From an uncultured Candidatus Competibacteraceae bacterium (GTDB lineage: Bacteria; Pseudomonadota; Gammaproteobacteria; Competibacterales; Competibacteraceae): a stretch of DNA of 42,580 nucleotides. Below, piece by piece: positions 25,568-33,914 of this stretch. The stretch is from positions 1-42,580 of the forward strand of contig CALGOO010000235.1 of assembly GCA_937960715.1 (NCBI GenBank), in the 5' to 3' direction. Each line of letters opens with the position of its first letter. Position 1 is the stretch's first letter. Under the pieces are notes generated by a model. That model worked only from the letters and a program-made list of their open reading frames with translations. It was not told the DNA's origin and ran no database searches. The position numbers and the translations under genes were made by a program.

Positions 25568-27271
25568 ATGATGGAGCATCTCGCGCAGATCATCATGCTG
25601 CTGGGCGTGGCGGTCGCGGTGGTGGTCGCGTTTCAGCGTCTGCATATCCCGACCAGTCTCGGGTATTTGCTGGTCGGCTTGATCCTCGGACCCCATACGA
25701 TCGGGCCGACCGTCTATGTGCCGGAGTTCAAGGCACTGGCCGAGTTCGGCGTGGTTTTTCTGCTCTTCACCATCGGTTTGAGTTACTCCTTGCCCCAACT
25801 GCACATGCTGCGGCATCAGGTGCTGGGGCTGGGAACGGGACAGGTGGCGTTTACCACCATCATCGTTGGCGTCATCGTCTGGCTGGCCGGGCTGCCCGCC
25901 GCCGCCGCATTCGTGATCGGAGCAGTGTTCGCGCAGTCCTCCACCACGCTGATCGGCCGGCAATTGACCGAACAAGGCGAAGAGAATAGCCACCACGGCC
26001 GCATGGGGCTCGCGATGTCGGTATTCCAGGACGTCACCGCGGTGCCCTTTCTGGTGATCATTCCCGTGCTGGGCGTTGCCGTCGGCGCCACCGTGCTGGC
26101 CGGTGCGCTGGGATGGGCTCTCGCCAAAGCGGTGCTGGCCTTCGCGCTCGTATTTGTCGTCGGTCGCTGGCTGCTGCGTCCGCTGTTTCACCTGATTGCC
26201 GCCCATCGTTCGGCGGAAGTTTTTACCCTGGCCGTGCTGCTGGTGGCCTTGCTGGCGGCCTGGACGACCAACAGTCTGGGGTTGTCGCTGGCGTTTGGCG
26301 GGTTTCTGGCCGGGATGATGGTGGGCGATACCGAGTTTCGCCATCAGGTGGAATCCAGCATCCGCCCCTTCCGCGACGTGTTGCTCGGCCTCTTTTTCGT
26401 CGGCATCGGGATGCTGATCGAACCCGCCGTCATCCAACACATCTGGCCCTGGGCCTTGCTGGGGGCGCTGCTCATTCTGGTCAGCAAGACCCTGATCGTG
26501 GCGGCGCTGGTGCGCAGGAGCGGCATGGATGCGCTGGAGGCGTGGCGCACCGGTCTGGTGGTGGCGGTGGGCGGGGAATTTGGTTTTGCGCTGCTGGCCA
26601 TCGCCCTCGACGCCAGCGTGATCGATGCGCGTCTGGGGCAAATTGCCCTGGCATCGGTTCTGTTCTCGATGGTGGCGGGCTCGTTGCTGATTCGCTTCAA
26701 CCACGCCATTGCCGCCCGACTGGTCGGGTCCCGGCAGGGCGAGGCGCAGGGGTTGCCGGCCGGCTTACCGGATGCGCCCAGACAGGTCATCATTGGCGGT
26801 TACGGGCGGGTAGGCCACACCATCGCGGTGCTCTTACAGATGAGCAAGGTGCCCTTTATCGCCTTTGACATCGACCCCAAACGGGTCGCCCAGGGCCGGG
26901 CGGCCGGCCATCAGGTGGTGTACGGCGACATCTCCGACCCGGAATTGCTGGCCGCCGCTCAGCCCCAGCAGGCGGCGCTGATTCTGATCACCATCGACCA
27001 CGCCGAAACCGCGTTGCGAACGGTTTCATTACTGCGCAACCTGTGTCCGCAAACGCCCATCATCACCCGGGCGCGGGATCTCAAAGCCAGTTCGCAATTG
27101 CTGGAAGCCGGCGCCCTGCACGCCTATCCGGAAGCGATCGAATCCAGCTTGCGACTGGGCGCGATCGCTTTGCGGATGTTGCATGTCCCGACCAAGGATG
27201 TCGATCTGATCCTGCGGGGCGTGCGGGACTGGAACTACCAGCCGGTGATCGAGGAAAAACAGGACCGGTAG
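25568..27271 (+). CDS. KefB-type cation:proton antiporter with TrkA-N domain
   Basis: A CPA2-family membrane antiporter of 567 residues. About 12 hydrophobic segments fill residues 1-385; GYLLVGLILGP and QSSTTLIGRQL are family motifs. A cytoplasmic Rossmann TrkA-N/RCK domain follows from residue about 405 (GGYGRVGH nucleotide loop, FDIDPKRV acidic end). Such proteins exchange K+ or Na+ for H+ and are gated by NAD(H) or, in Kef proteins, glutathione. The glutathione-site residues cannot be judged here, so the ion is open. Of three clustered ATGs (25562, 25568, 25571) the one at 25568 has the best spacing (8 bases) from GGAG. A 188-base gap with a C/G hairpin but no T-run separates it from ureG. 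Confidence 0.86.
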   Translation: MMEHLAQIIMLLGVAVAVVVAFQRLHIPTSLGYLLVGLILGPHTIGPTVYVPEFKALAEFGVVFLLFTIGLSYSLPQLHMLRHQVLGLGTGQVAFTTIIVGVIVWLAGLPAAAAFVIGAVFAQSSTTLIGRQLTEQGEENSHHGRMGLAMSVFQDVTAVPFLVIIPVLGVAVGATVLAGALGWALAKAVLAFALVFVVGRWLLRPLFHLIAAHRSAEVFTLAVLLVALLAAWTTNSLGLSLAFGGFLAGMMVGDTEFRHQVESSIRPFRDVLLGLFFVGIGMLIEPAVIQHIWPWALLGALLILVSKTLIVAALVRRSGMDALEAWRTGLVVAVGGEFGFALLAIALDASVIDARLGQIALASVLFSMVAGSLLIRFNHAIAARLVGSRQGEAQGLPAGLPDAPRQVIIGGYGRVGHTIAVLLQMSKVPFIAFDIDPKRVAQGRAAGHQVVYGDISDPELLAAAQPQQAALILITIDHAETALRTVSLLRNLCPQTPIITRARDLKASSQLLEAGALHAYPEAIESSLRLGAIALRMLHVPTKDVDLILRGVRDWNYQPVIEEKQDR

Positions 27272-27330
27272 CGGCGATCGGGCGGCGCTGGCTCCGCTGG
27301 CGATCAAACCCTCGGCGTAAGCGTTCAGGC

Positions 27331-27424
27331 ACCTCCCCCCAGCGGGGGGAGGTTGGGAGGGGGAAACGGAGTGGCGCCAACGACTTGCCCACCCACCACC
27401 TCCTCCCGCCGGGAGAGGGAGTGA
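27331..27424. repeat. Inverted doublet of GC-rich repeats
   Basis: The left copy has perfect 10-bp arms ACCTCCCCCC (27331-27340) and GGGGGGAGGT (27344-27353) with a TTGGGAGGGGG tail. The right copy has arms CTCCCG (27403-27408) and CGGGAG (27410-27415) and runs in the opposite direction: its reverse complement has the same C-arm, G-arm, GG-tail order. About 40 bases separate them. This is the architecture of REPIN-like doublets. Confidence 0.7.
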
Positions 27425-27500
27425 ACGGTTACTGCGAATGAATAACTGCGGTTATGGTTTCCCGAAGGCCGATGGCTAGCATGGGTCGTACTATTGCTTG

Positions 27501-28466
27501 ATGAGCGATGCGATGAAACACTTCAAAAACATTCTTTACCTTGCCGAACCGGATCTGGATCAGACCGCCGCCCTGGCGCGAGCGGTTTCGCTGGCGGAAA
27601 ACAACCAGGCGCGGCTGACCCTGTTGCAGGTGATGGAGCCGCCGCGGGCCGGCATCCTGGTCGATAGTCGCGCGCTCGAAGCTCAAGACCGCATGGCGGC
27701 GAGTCTGGAAGCCTTGGCTGCGCCCTGGCGGGAGCGCCTGGCCATCGACATCCAGGCCCGCTTGGGCACCCCCTTCCTCGTGGCCATTCGCGAGGTTCTG
27801 GCCGAAGGTCGGGATCTCGTTATCAAGCTGGCCAACCCCGAAACCGGTCTCCTGGAACGCTTCCTGGGGGGCACGGACCTGCAACTGCTGCGCAAATCGC
27901 CCTGCCCCGTCTGGATTCTGTCTCCCCGCGACCGGGACAACTATCGCCGCATTCTGGCGGCGGTGGATTTCGACCCCTGGCGTCCCGAACTCGAAAACGA
28001 CGGTCTCAACCGGCACATCCTGGAGCTGAGCAGCTCCCTGGCCCTCGCGGATTTCGCCGAACTGCATCTGGCTCACAGTTGGGAACCGCTGTCGGAGGAC
28101 ATGATGCGCCTTTGGAGCGATCCCGACGATGTCGCCAAAATCGTCGATTCGGTCAACACCGAGCATCTCCGCTATCAGGAGGGCCTCGAACGGTTGACCC
28201 ACAAGCTGCGGGACTGGATCGGGGCCGATGCCTACGACTACCTGAAGCCAAGCCCCCATCTCCTTCGGGGCAGCGCCCCCGAGACCATCCCGGAACTGGT
28301 GGATCGGCTCGGGTTCGATCTGGTCGTCATGGGCACGGTGGGTCGCGCCGGCATCCCCGGTTTCGTCATCGGCAACACCGCAGAGGCCATCCTGAGCCAG
28401 CTTGAGTGCGCCCTGCTGGCGATCAAGCCCGACGACTTCGTGTCGCCCGTGACGCTGCCGGAATGA
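27501..28466 (+). CDS. Tandem universal stress protein (two Usp domains)
   Basis: A 321-residue protein made of two Usp domains (about residues 5-145 and 148-310). The first begins MKHFKNILYLAEPD; the second RRILAAVDFDP. The second keeps the ATP-loop pattern GLDLVVMGTVGRAGIPGFVIGNTAEAI, quoted here as its key runs VVMGTVGRAG and FVIGNTAE; the first has diverged, without a clear GxxGxxG(S/T). Usp proteins bind ATP or adenylates and modulate stress responses. It sits between two KefB-type antiporters, and one may bind the other; Usp domains are known to attach to transporters. ATG at 27501 or 27513 are both possible. Confidence 0.87.
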   Translation: MSDAMKHFKNILYLAEPDLDQTAALARAVSLAENNQARLTLLQVMEPPRAGILVDSRALEAQDRMAASLEALAAPWRERLAIDIQARLGTPFLVAIREVLAEGRDLVIKLANPETGLLERFLGGTDLQLLRKSPCPVWILSPRDRDNYRRILAAVDFDPWRPELENDGLNRHILELSSSLALADFAELHLAHSWEPLSEDMMRLWSDPDDVAKIVDSVNTEHLRYQEGLERLTHKLRDWIGADAYDYLKPSPHLLRGSAPETIPELVDRLGFDLVVMGTVGRAGIPGFVIGNTAEAILSQLECALLAIKPDDFVSPVTLPE

Positions 28467-28546
28467 GTGCCGAATCGGCCGACGCAGATCCTCCTGGCAA
28501 CCCGCGAACGTGATATCAACCACTTATAACCCTCGGAGCGGCCCGC

Positions 28547-30262
28547 TTGGAACCTCAATCTTTCGTTGAATCGGCCGTGGTGCTGCTGGTCGCCACCGCC
28601 TTTGCCGTGGCCATCTTTCGCCGTTTCGGCCTGGGTTCGGTGCTGGGTCTGCTGGTGGCGGGCGTTCTGATCGGTCCCCACACCCCGGGGTTCGTGGTGA
28701 CCGAAAACGTGGAGAGCGTCCGCCACTTCACCGAACTCGGGGTGGTGCTCCTTCTTTTCGTCATCGGCCTGGAGATGCATCCACATCGTCTCTGGTCGCT
28801 GCGACGCGCCATGCTGGGTCTGGGCACCCTGCAAATCCTGGTCTCCGGTGGCGCGATCGCCCTGTTCATGCGCCTGTCCGAACCCGACTGGGGCATCGAT
28901 CTCCTTGCCGGCCTGACCCTCGCCCTGTCCTCCACCGCCTTCGTCATGCAGATCTTGCAAGAGCGCGGCGAGATCGCCAGTCCCCACGGCCAAACCACTT
29001 TCGCCATCCTCCTGATGCAGGATCTGGCCGTCGTCCCCTTGCTCGCCCTGGTACCGATTCTGGGAGATGTAGGGCCCTTGGCGGGGGACAGGCCACTGGC
29101 CCAGCAAACCCTAATCGTCGTCGTCGCCGTCGGCCTGGTCGTGGCTTCCGGTTACTACGCGATTCCCCGCGTCCTCGATTTGCTGGTGCGTCAGAACAAC
29201 CGGGAAGCCTTCTTTCTGGTCGCCCTGGCCGCTGTCTTCACCGCCACCTGGGCCATGGAAGCGGCCGGGTTGTCCATGGCGCTGGGAGCCTTTCTGATGG
29301 GGGTCGCCCTTTCCGGCTCGCGTTACAACTTGCAGATTCAGGCCGCCATCGATCCTCACAAGGGCTTGCTCATGAGCCTGTTTTTCGTCGCGGTGGGCAT
29401 GTCGGTGGACGTCGGCGCGCTGGCGGCGTCGCCCTGGCTTTTCCTGGGTCAAGTCATCGCGATCGTGGCCATCAAGATCGTGGTCCTCCTGGGTCTCTGT
29501 CTCGCCTTCGGCGAGACTCGCCAAACGGCGACGCGGGTCGCCTTCATTCTCTCCCAGGGCGGCGAGTTCGGCTTCGTGCTCTTCGGCGCCGCCAAGGCCA
29601 TGGGCATCCTCGACGACGACACCTTCGTGCTGTCTATCGGCATCGTCTCCTGCAGCATGTTGATCACCCCCTTGCTGGTCAAAATAGGCGACGCGCTGGC
29701 GGCACGGTTCCCGGTCGCGGCGACGTCGGGAGATGGGGCTTTTCATTTCCCGGTCGAAGGAACCGAAGCCAGTGCGCGCGCCCTGGTGGCCGGTTATGGC
29801 CGCGTGGGCCACGTCGTGGGCACCATCCTCGCCGGCAGTGGAGTCCCCTACATCGCTTTCGACACGAAACCCGACCGGGTCGACGAATTCCGCCAACTCG
29901 GCCACCCGGTCTATTACGGGGATGTCACCGACGTGGACCTGCTGGTGGCCGCCCAGATCGAGCACATCGACCTGGTGGTGATGACCCTGGACAATCGCGA
30001 GGCCGCCCTGCGCGCCACCCGGCTGATCCGTAACCTGGCGCCCCGCGCCACCATCGTCGCGCGCGCGCGGGATCTGGTCGCCAGCAGCGCCCTGTTGCAA
30101 GCCGGCGCCAACAAGGCTTTTCCCGAAGCGGTCGAAGCCAGCCTGCGACTGGCCGCCGAGGCGCTGGAGAGCCTGGGCGTGGCCGGCGAAGAGACCGAGA
30201 TGCTGGTTCGCGGGGTGCGCCGGACGGATTACGCCCTGGTGCGGGAGAAGGGAGATCAGTAG
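28547..30262 (+). CDS. Second KefB-type cation:proton antiporter
   Basis: A 571-residue CPA2 antiporter. The family motifs are VLIGPHTPG, LLLFVIGLEM and LALSSTAFVMQIL; transmembrane segments fill residues 1-385. A TrkA-N/RCK domain starts at about residue 410 (AGYGRVGHVVG; FDTKPDRV). It is a paralogue of the antiporter upstream of the Usp gene, but the two differ enough (for example SSTAFVMQIL against SSTTLIGRQL) that they are not a recent duplication. Start is the TTG at 28547, eight bases after CGGAG. The transported ion is not determinable from this sequence. Confidence 0.86.
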   Translation: MEPQSFVESAVVLLVATAFAVAIFRRFGLGSVLGLLVAGVLIGPHTPGFVVTENVESVRHFTELGVVLLLFVIGLEMHPHRLWSLRRAMLGLGTLQILVSGGAIALFMRLSEPDWGIDLLAGLTLALSSTAFVMQILQERGEIASPHGQTTFAILLMQDLAVVPLLALVPILGDVGPLAGDRPLAQQTLIVVVAVGLVVASGYYAIPRVLDLLVRQNNREAFFLVALAAVFTATWAMEAAGLSMALGAFLMGVALSGSRYNLQIQAAIDPHKGLLMSLFFVAVGMSVDVGALAASPWLFLGQVIAIVAIKIVVLLGLCLAFGETRQTATRVAFILSQGGEFGFVLFGAAKAMGILDDDTFVLSIGIVSCSMLITPLLVKIGDALAARFPVAATSGDGAFHFPVEGTEASARALVAGYGRVGHVVGTILAGSGVPYIAFDTKPDRVDEFRQLGHPVYYGDVTDVDLLVAAQIEHIDLVVMTLDNREAALRATRLIRNLAPRATIVARARDLVASSALLQAGANKAFPEAVEASLRLAAEALESLGVAGEETEMLVRGVRRTDYALVREKGDQ

Positions 30263-30283
30263 ATCGCTCGTGGGCCGCCGCAA

Positions 30284-30357
30284 AATTCTTGACAGGTTTG
30301 TTTCAGATAAAATTATTATTTATCATATATATAACTGCGATAGAACCTGTCAGAATT
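30284..30357. repeat. AT-rich inverted-repeat element at the 3' end of rsmD
   Basis: Arms AATTCTTGACAGGTT (30284-30298) and AACCTGTCAGAATT (30344-30357) pair with one bulged base. The 45-base centre is very AT-rich (ATAAAATTATTATTTATC and ATATATATAACT type), unlike anything around it. The stop and last 13 codons of rsmD lie inside it. It looks like a miniature inverted-repeat element or a remnant. Confidence 0.65.
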
Positions 30358-30942
30358 CTGGCCGTTGCAATGAAGTGGTCCGCGCCGCGCCAGCCGATAG
30401 CTCACCGCCCCAGCGACGTTTTCCCGGTGAATCGTCCAGTGGATGGGCAAGGGCAACCCTTCCAGTTCCGTTTCCGCTTCCAGGTAAATCCACGCCGGAT
30501 CCGCCAGCCAGCCGTTTTGTTCCAGCATTGCGCAGACCGGTTCCAGCAATCCCTGCTCGAACGGCGGATCAAGCAACACGATCTCAAATGGTGCTCCCGG
30601 CTGGCGCAGCCAGGCCAGCGCCTCCGCCATTTCAACCCGCGCGCTTTCGGCGTTCAGCCGCGCCAGATTGTCACGCAGGGCGCGAACCGCAACCGGATGA
30701 CGTTCGACGAAGACCACTTCCGCCACGCCGCGCGACAGCGCCTCGATCCCGAGCGCGCCGCTGCCGGCGAACAGGTCCAGACAGCGGGCGCCGGGCAGGA
30801 CGGGCGCCAGCCAGTTGAACAGGGTTTCCCGTACCCGGTCCGGCGTGGGGCGCAACTCCGGCAGGTCCGGGAATTCCAGTCGCCGGCCACGCCACTGGCC
30901 GGCGATGACACGCACCCGATTGGCGCCGCCGCGCCGGTTCAC
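30316..30942 (-). CDS. rsmD: 16S rRNA guanine-966 N2-methyltransferase RsmD
   Basis: RsmD methylates G966 of 16S rRNA using S-adenosylmethionine. The N-terminal RVIAGQWRGRRLEFP, the SAM-binding LDLFAGSGALGIEALSRG (key run LDLFAGSGALGIE, residues 55-67) and the catalytic DPPF (125-128) are all present in 208 residues. The protein starts at a GTG that overlaps the stop of the upstream peptidase gene (bases 30939-30942). The natural family ends near SYRLARR; the extra tail (residues about 188-208, ending YIYDK) is read into the AT-rich repeat at 30284-30357. Confidence 0.93.
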   Translation of the reverse strand: MNRRGGANRVRVIAGQWRGRRLEFPDLPELRPTPDRVRETLFNWLAPVLPGARCLDLFAGSGALGIEALSRGVAEVVFVERHPVAVRALRDNLARLNAESARVEMAEALAWLRQPGAPFEIVLLDPPFEQGLLEPVCAMLEQNGWLADPAWIYLEAETELEGLPLPIHWTIHRENVAGAVSYRLARRGPLHCNGQNSDRFYRSYIYDK

Positions 30943-32282
30943 GAACCGGTGGCGGGTTTGGAGGCAGACTGGCCACCACCGACGATCACGGTGATCAGCC
31001 GGTCGGGCTGAACATGGCGCTGCCAGGCGATCTTGACCTGCTCCAGACTGATGCCGTTCATCGTGCCAATGTAGTTTTGCAGGTAATCCAGCGGCAGCCC
31101 ATAAAAGGCGATCACGCCCAGCGCACCGACCAGTTTGCCGTTGCCGGCGAGATCGAGGGCAAAGCCGCCGGTAATGTTCTGGCGGGCTTCCTCCAGCGTT
31201 TGCGCGGCGGGGCCGTTGGCGGTGAACTCGCGCAAGGTCGTTTGGGCGACTTGCAAGGCGGTGTCCACCTGATCGTTACGGGTTTGCAGGTTCAGCACGA
31301 AGGGACCCGCCTGGCGCATCGGGGAAAATCCGCTGTAGGCGCCGTAGGCCAGACCGCGTTTTTCACGGATTTCCTGGGACAGTTGCGAGACCAGCCCGTT
31401 GCCGCCCAGCACATGGTTGCCCAGATAGAGCGCGTAATAGTCGGGATCGGCGCGGCTGACCCCGACCTGACCGATCAGGATATGGCTCTGGCTGGACGGA
31501 TGGGGAATGCGGATGGTCTGGCTGGCCGTGACCGGCGAAACCGGCGGCGGCGGTGAAATCGGTTCGCCCTGGGATAGACCCGCGACCAGCGCATTCGCCA
31601 GTTGTTCGGCCGCCGGCCGGTCCAAATCGCCGACCAGGGCGACGACGGCATTGGCGGCGGTGTAATGCCGGCGGTGAAAATCCTGAATCTCGGCGCGGGC
31701 GATGGCATTCAGGCTGGCTGGCGTCCCGTCGGGTGGCGAACCGTAGGGATGCTTGTCGTACAGGGCCTTGTAAAAGGCGTCCTGGGCGATGGCGCCGGGC
31801 GACTGGGCGCGTTCCCGCAGCGCCGTCAGCATCTGCTGGCGCACCCGGTCCAAGGCGTCCGGGGCGAAGGTTGGCTCCTTCAGCAACCGGGCGACGGTTT
31901 CCACCGCCGGTTGCAGATAACGCGGATCGACGAGACTTCTCAGCGCGATCGTGGCCGAATCGCGCCGTGAGCTAGCGCTGAATCGGGCGCCGACCCGATC
32001 CAGTCGGTCGGCGATGGCGTCCGCCGACCAGTCGCCAGCGCCCTCCTCCAACAAAGCATTGGTCAGCTTGGCCAATCCCGGCCGCTCGCCGTCGCGCGCC
32101 GAACCGGCGTTGAACAGGATTTGCACGTCCACCATCGGCAGTTCCCGCGCTGGAATGAAGTAGACCAGTACGCCGTTGGCGGTGCGCCAGTGTTGGATTT
32201 CAGGCACGGCAGCGGCCAGACCGGACGCCAGGAATAGAGCGATAGCCAGAACGCCGGAGAGCAATGACTTCAGAGAAAGCAT
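30939..32282 (-). CDS. M16-family peptidase-like protein lacking the zinc motif
   Basis: A 447-residue M16 (pitrilysin-like) homologue with a signal peptide (residues about 1-25, ending ASGLAAA). The zinc motif HXXEH is absent: the corresponding stretch reads NAGSARDGERPGLAKL. The C-terminal half keeps the arginine/tyrosine-type motif REKRGLAYGAYSG. In paired M16 systems one subunit is catalytic and the other, like this, supplies the substrate-contacting half. The catalytic partner is encoded immediately upstream (32347-33723). A repeat sits between the two genes. Start at MLSLKSLLSG; an upstream extension of 39 codons runs through the repeat and is rejected. Confidence 0.9.
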   Translation of the reverse strand: MLSLKSLLSGVLAIALFLASGLAAAVPEIQHWRTANGVLVYFIPARELPMVDVQILFNAGSARDGERPGLAKLTNALLEEGAGDWSADAIADRLDRVGARFSASSRRDSATIALRSLVDPRYLQPAVETVARLLKEPTFAPDALDRVRQQMLTALRERAQSPGAIAQDAFYKALYDKHPYGSPPDGTPASLNAIARAEIQDFHRRHYTAANAVVALVGDLDRPAAEQLANALVAGLSQGEPISPPPPVSPVTASQTIRIPHPSSQSHILIGQVGVSRADPDYYALYLGNHVLGGNGLVSQLSQEIREKRGLAYGAYSGFSPMRQAGPFVLNLQTRNDQVDTALQVAQTTLREFTANGPAAQTLEEARQNITGGFALDLAGNGKLVGALGVIAFYGLPLDYLQNYIGTMNGISLEQVKIAWQRHVQPDRLITVIVGGGQSASKPATGS

Positions 32283-32300
32283 GACGGGGAAATCCTTGAA

Positions 32301-32343
32301 CTCCCCTCTCCCTTGATCGTGAGAGGGGTTGGGAGTGAGGGGA
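32301..32343. repeat. GC-rich palindromic repeat between the two M16 genes
   Basis: Arms CCCCTCTC (32303-32310) and GAGAGGGG (32321-32328) with a ten-base loop, then TTGGGAGTGAGGGG. It is nearly the same as the copy in ureC apart from the loop. It is in the gap that separates the two peptidase genes. Confidence 0.88.
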
Positions 32344-32346
32344 AAT

Positions 32347-33723
32347 TTAGCGAATCGCATGATCCATTCCGGCGGCGGGCGCGCTCGGCCGGCGACCATC
32401 CAGCGGCAACGGCTCCAGGGTCGCCACGGTCAGCCGGTCGTCGGTCAGATACTTGCGGGCGACCGCGCGCACCTGCTCCGGCGTCACCGCCTGAATCCGC
32501 TGGACGTAGTCATCGAGCCGGTTCCAGCCCAACCCGACCGTTTCCAGCGTCCCCAGCCGCATCCCCTGATAGAACAATGAATCCTGCTGGTATACATCGG
32601 TGGCGGCGACTTGGGCGACGACCCGCGCCAGTTCCTCGGGACCGATCAATTCCTCGCGCAATTTGGCCACTTCGGCGCGCAACGCCTGTTCCAGCTCGGC
32701 GCTGTTGCGACCCGGCGCGGGATTGCCGGCCAGCACGAACAACTCTTCCAGGCGCGAGACTGGACTGTAGCTCGTGCCGGCGGCGGCGGCCACCTGCGAG
32801 CCGCGAATCAGGTTGCGACTGATGCGTCCGCTGTTGCCGCCGTCGAGGATGCCATCCAGCACATCCAGGGCGTAAGGTTCCCAGTCCTCGGTCGCGGTCT
32901 TGAAGGTCGGCGCCTTGTAGCCGAGTACGACGTAAGGCACTTCCGCCGGGGTCTTGACCACGAGACGCCGTTCGCCCAGTTGAGGGATTTCCTGATCCAG
33001 GCGGGGCGTGGTCAAATCGCTGGGCGGCAGCGGACCGAAGTGTTTTTCCGCCAGTTCCCGAACCTTGGCTGGGTCCACATCGCCGACCACCACCAGAGTG
33101 GCATTGTTCGGGGCGTACCATCGTTGATACCAGTACTGCAAATCGTCGGGGCGGATGGATTGAATATCCTGCATCCAGCCGATGATCGGCTGACGGTAGG
33201 GGCTGGTGACGTAGGCGGCGGCGTGGAAGCGCTCCTGGGTCAATGCATCGGGCTGGTCGTCGGTGCGCAGCCGCCGTTCCTCGGCCACGACTTGCGCTTC
33301 CTTGGCGACTTCCTCGGGCTTGAGCAGCAGATGACGCATCCGGTCGGCTTCGAGCCGGAAGCTCAGTTCCAGCCGTGCTTTTTCCAAAGTTTGAAAATAG
33401 GCGGTGAAATCGCGGCTGGTGAAAGCGTTCTCATCCCCGCCGTTGGCGGCGATCAGGCGCGAAAACTCGCCGCCGGGCACGGTTGGCGTGCCCTTGAACA
33501 TCATGTGCTCCAACAGATGGGAGATGCCGGTCAGCCCGCTGGGCTCGTAGCTGGACCCGACCTTGTACCAGACTTGCGAAACCACGACGGGAGCGCGGCG
33601 ATCCACGCGCACCAGCACCTTGAGGCCGTTGGCGAGGGTGAATTCGTGAACGGGGGCCGCCGTGAACGCCGTGGGGGCCAGCGCCAGCCCAAGGACGGCG
33701 ACGACGATTCGAGAACTTGGCAT
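32347..33723 (-). CDS. M16-family zinc metallopeptidase
   Basis: The catalytic member of the pair, 458 residues, with a signal peptide (about residues 1-22). It has the inverted zinc motif HLLEH at residues 69-73 (SHLLEHMMFKGT) and the distal zinc ligand glutamate near 149 in VVAEERRLR. The substrates of bacterial M16 pairs are mostly unknown; they act on peptides in the periplasm. Start at the ATG at 33723, seven bases after GGAG. The order M16-M16-rsmD is a conserved gammaproteobacterial arrangement. Confidence 0.93.
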   Translation of the reverse strand: MPSSRIVVAVLGLALAPTAFTAAPVHEFTLANGLKVLVRVDRRAPVVVSQVWYKVGSSYEPSGLTGISHLLEHMMFKGTPTVPGGEFSRLIAANGGDENAFTSRDFTAYFQTLEKARLELSFRLEADRMRHLLLKPEEVAKEAQVVAEERRLRTDDQPDALTQERFHAAAYVTSPYRQPIIGWMQDIQSIRPDDLQYWYQRWYAPNNATLVVVGDVDPAKVRELAEKHFGPLPPSDLTTPRLDQEIPQLGERRLVVKTPAEVPYVVLGYKAPTFKTATEDWEPYALDVLDGILDGGNSGRISRNLIRGSQVAAAAGTSYSPVSRLEELFVLAGNPAPGRNSAELEQALRAEVAKLREELIGPEELARVVAQVAATDVYQQDSLFYQGMRLGTLETVGLGWNRLDDYVQRIQAVTPEQVRAVARKYLTDDRLTVATLEPLPLDGRRPSAPAAGMDHAIR

Positions 33724-33914
33724 AGGGTCTCCGGGTGGGGTGAGTTCCAAGGATCGATTCGGTCGTTTGGCAACCGACCGGGAGAAGGGTTCAACCCAGC
33801 GCCGCAATGGCTTCAAGCAATGCAGCTATACGTTTATACTTGAAACAGGATAAATTTTTGCCATCCTCTTGCCGACTGTCAAAGCCATTGAATCACCCTG
33901 GAAGAAATCAATCC

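Noticed and set aside
25133..26704. A 523-codon minus-strand frame over ureG and the antiporter
   Set aside because: Antisense to well-supported genes, with low-complexity His/Gln/Arg content.
30289..30315. TTGACA with a downstream AT-rich stretch as a promoter
   Set aside because: The best -10-like sequences have poor spacing or match, the transcript would run antisense into rsmD, and the TTGACA is part of an inverted-repeat arm.
32283..32399. N-terminal extension of the second M16 protein
   Set aside because: It runs through the GC-rich repeat (LTPNPS-type peptide) and would disrupt the signal peptide.
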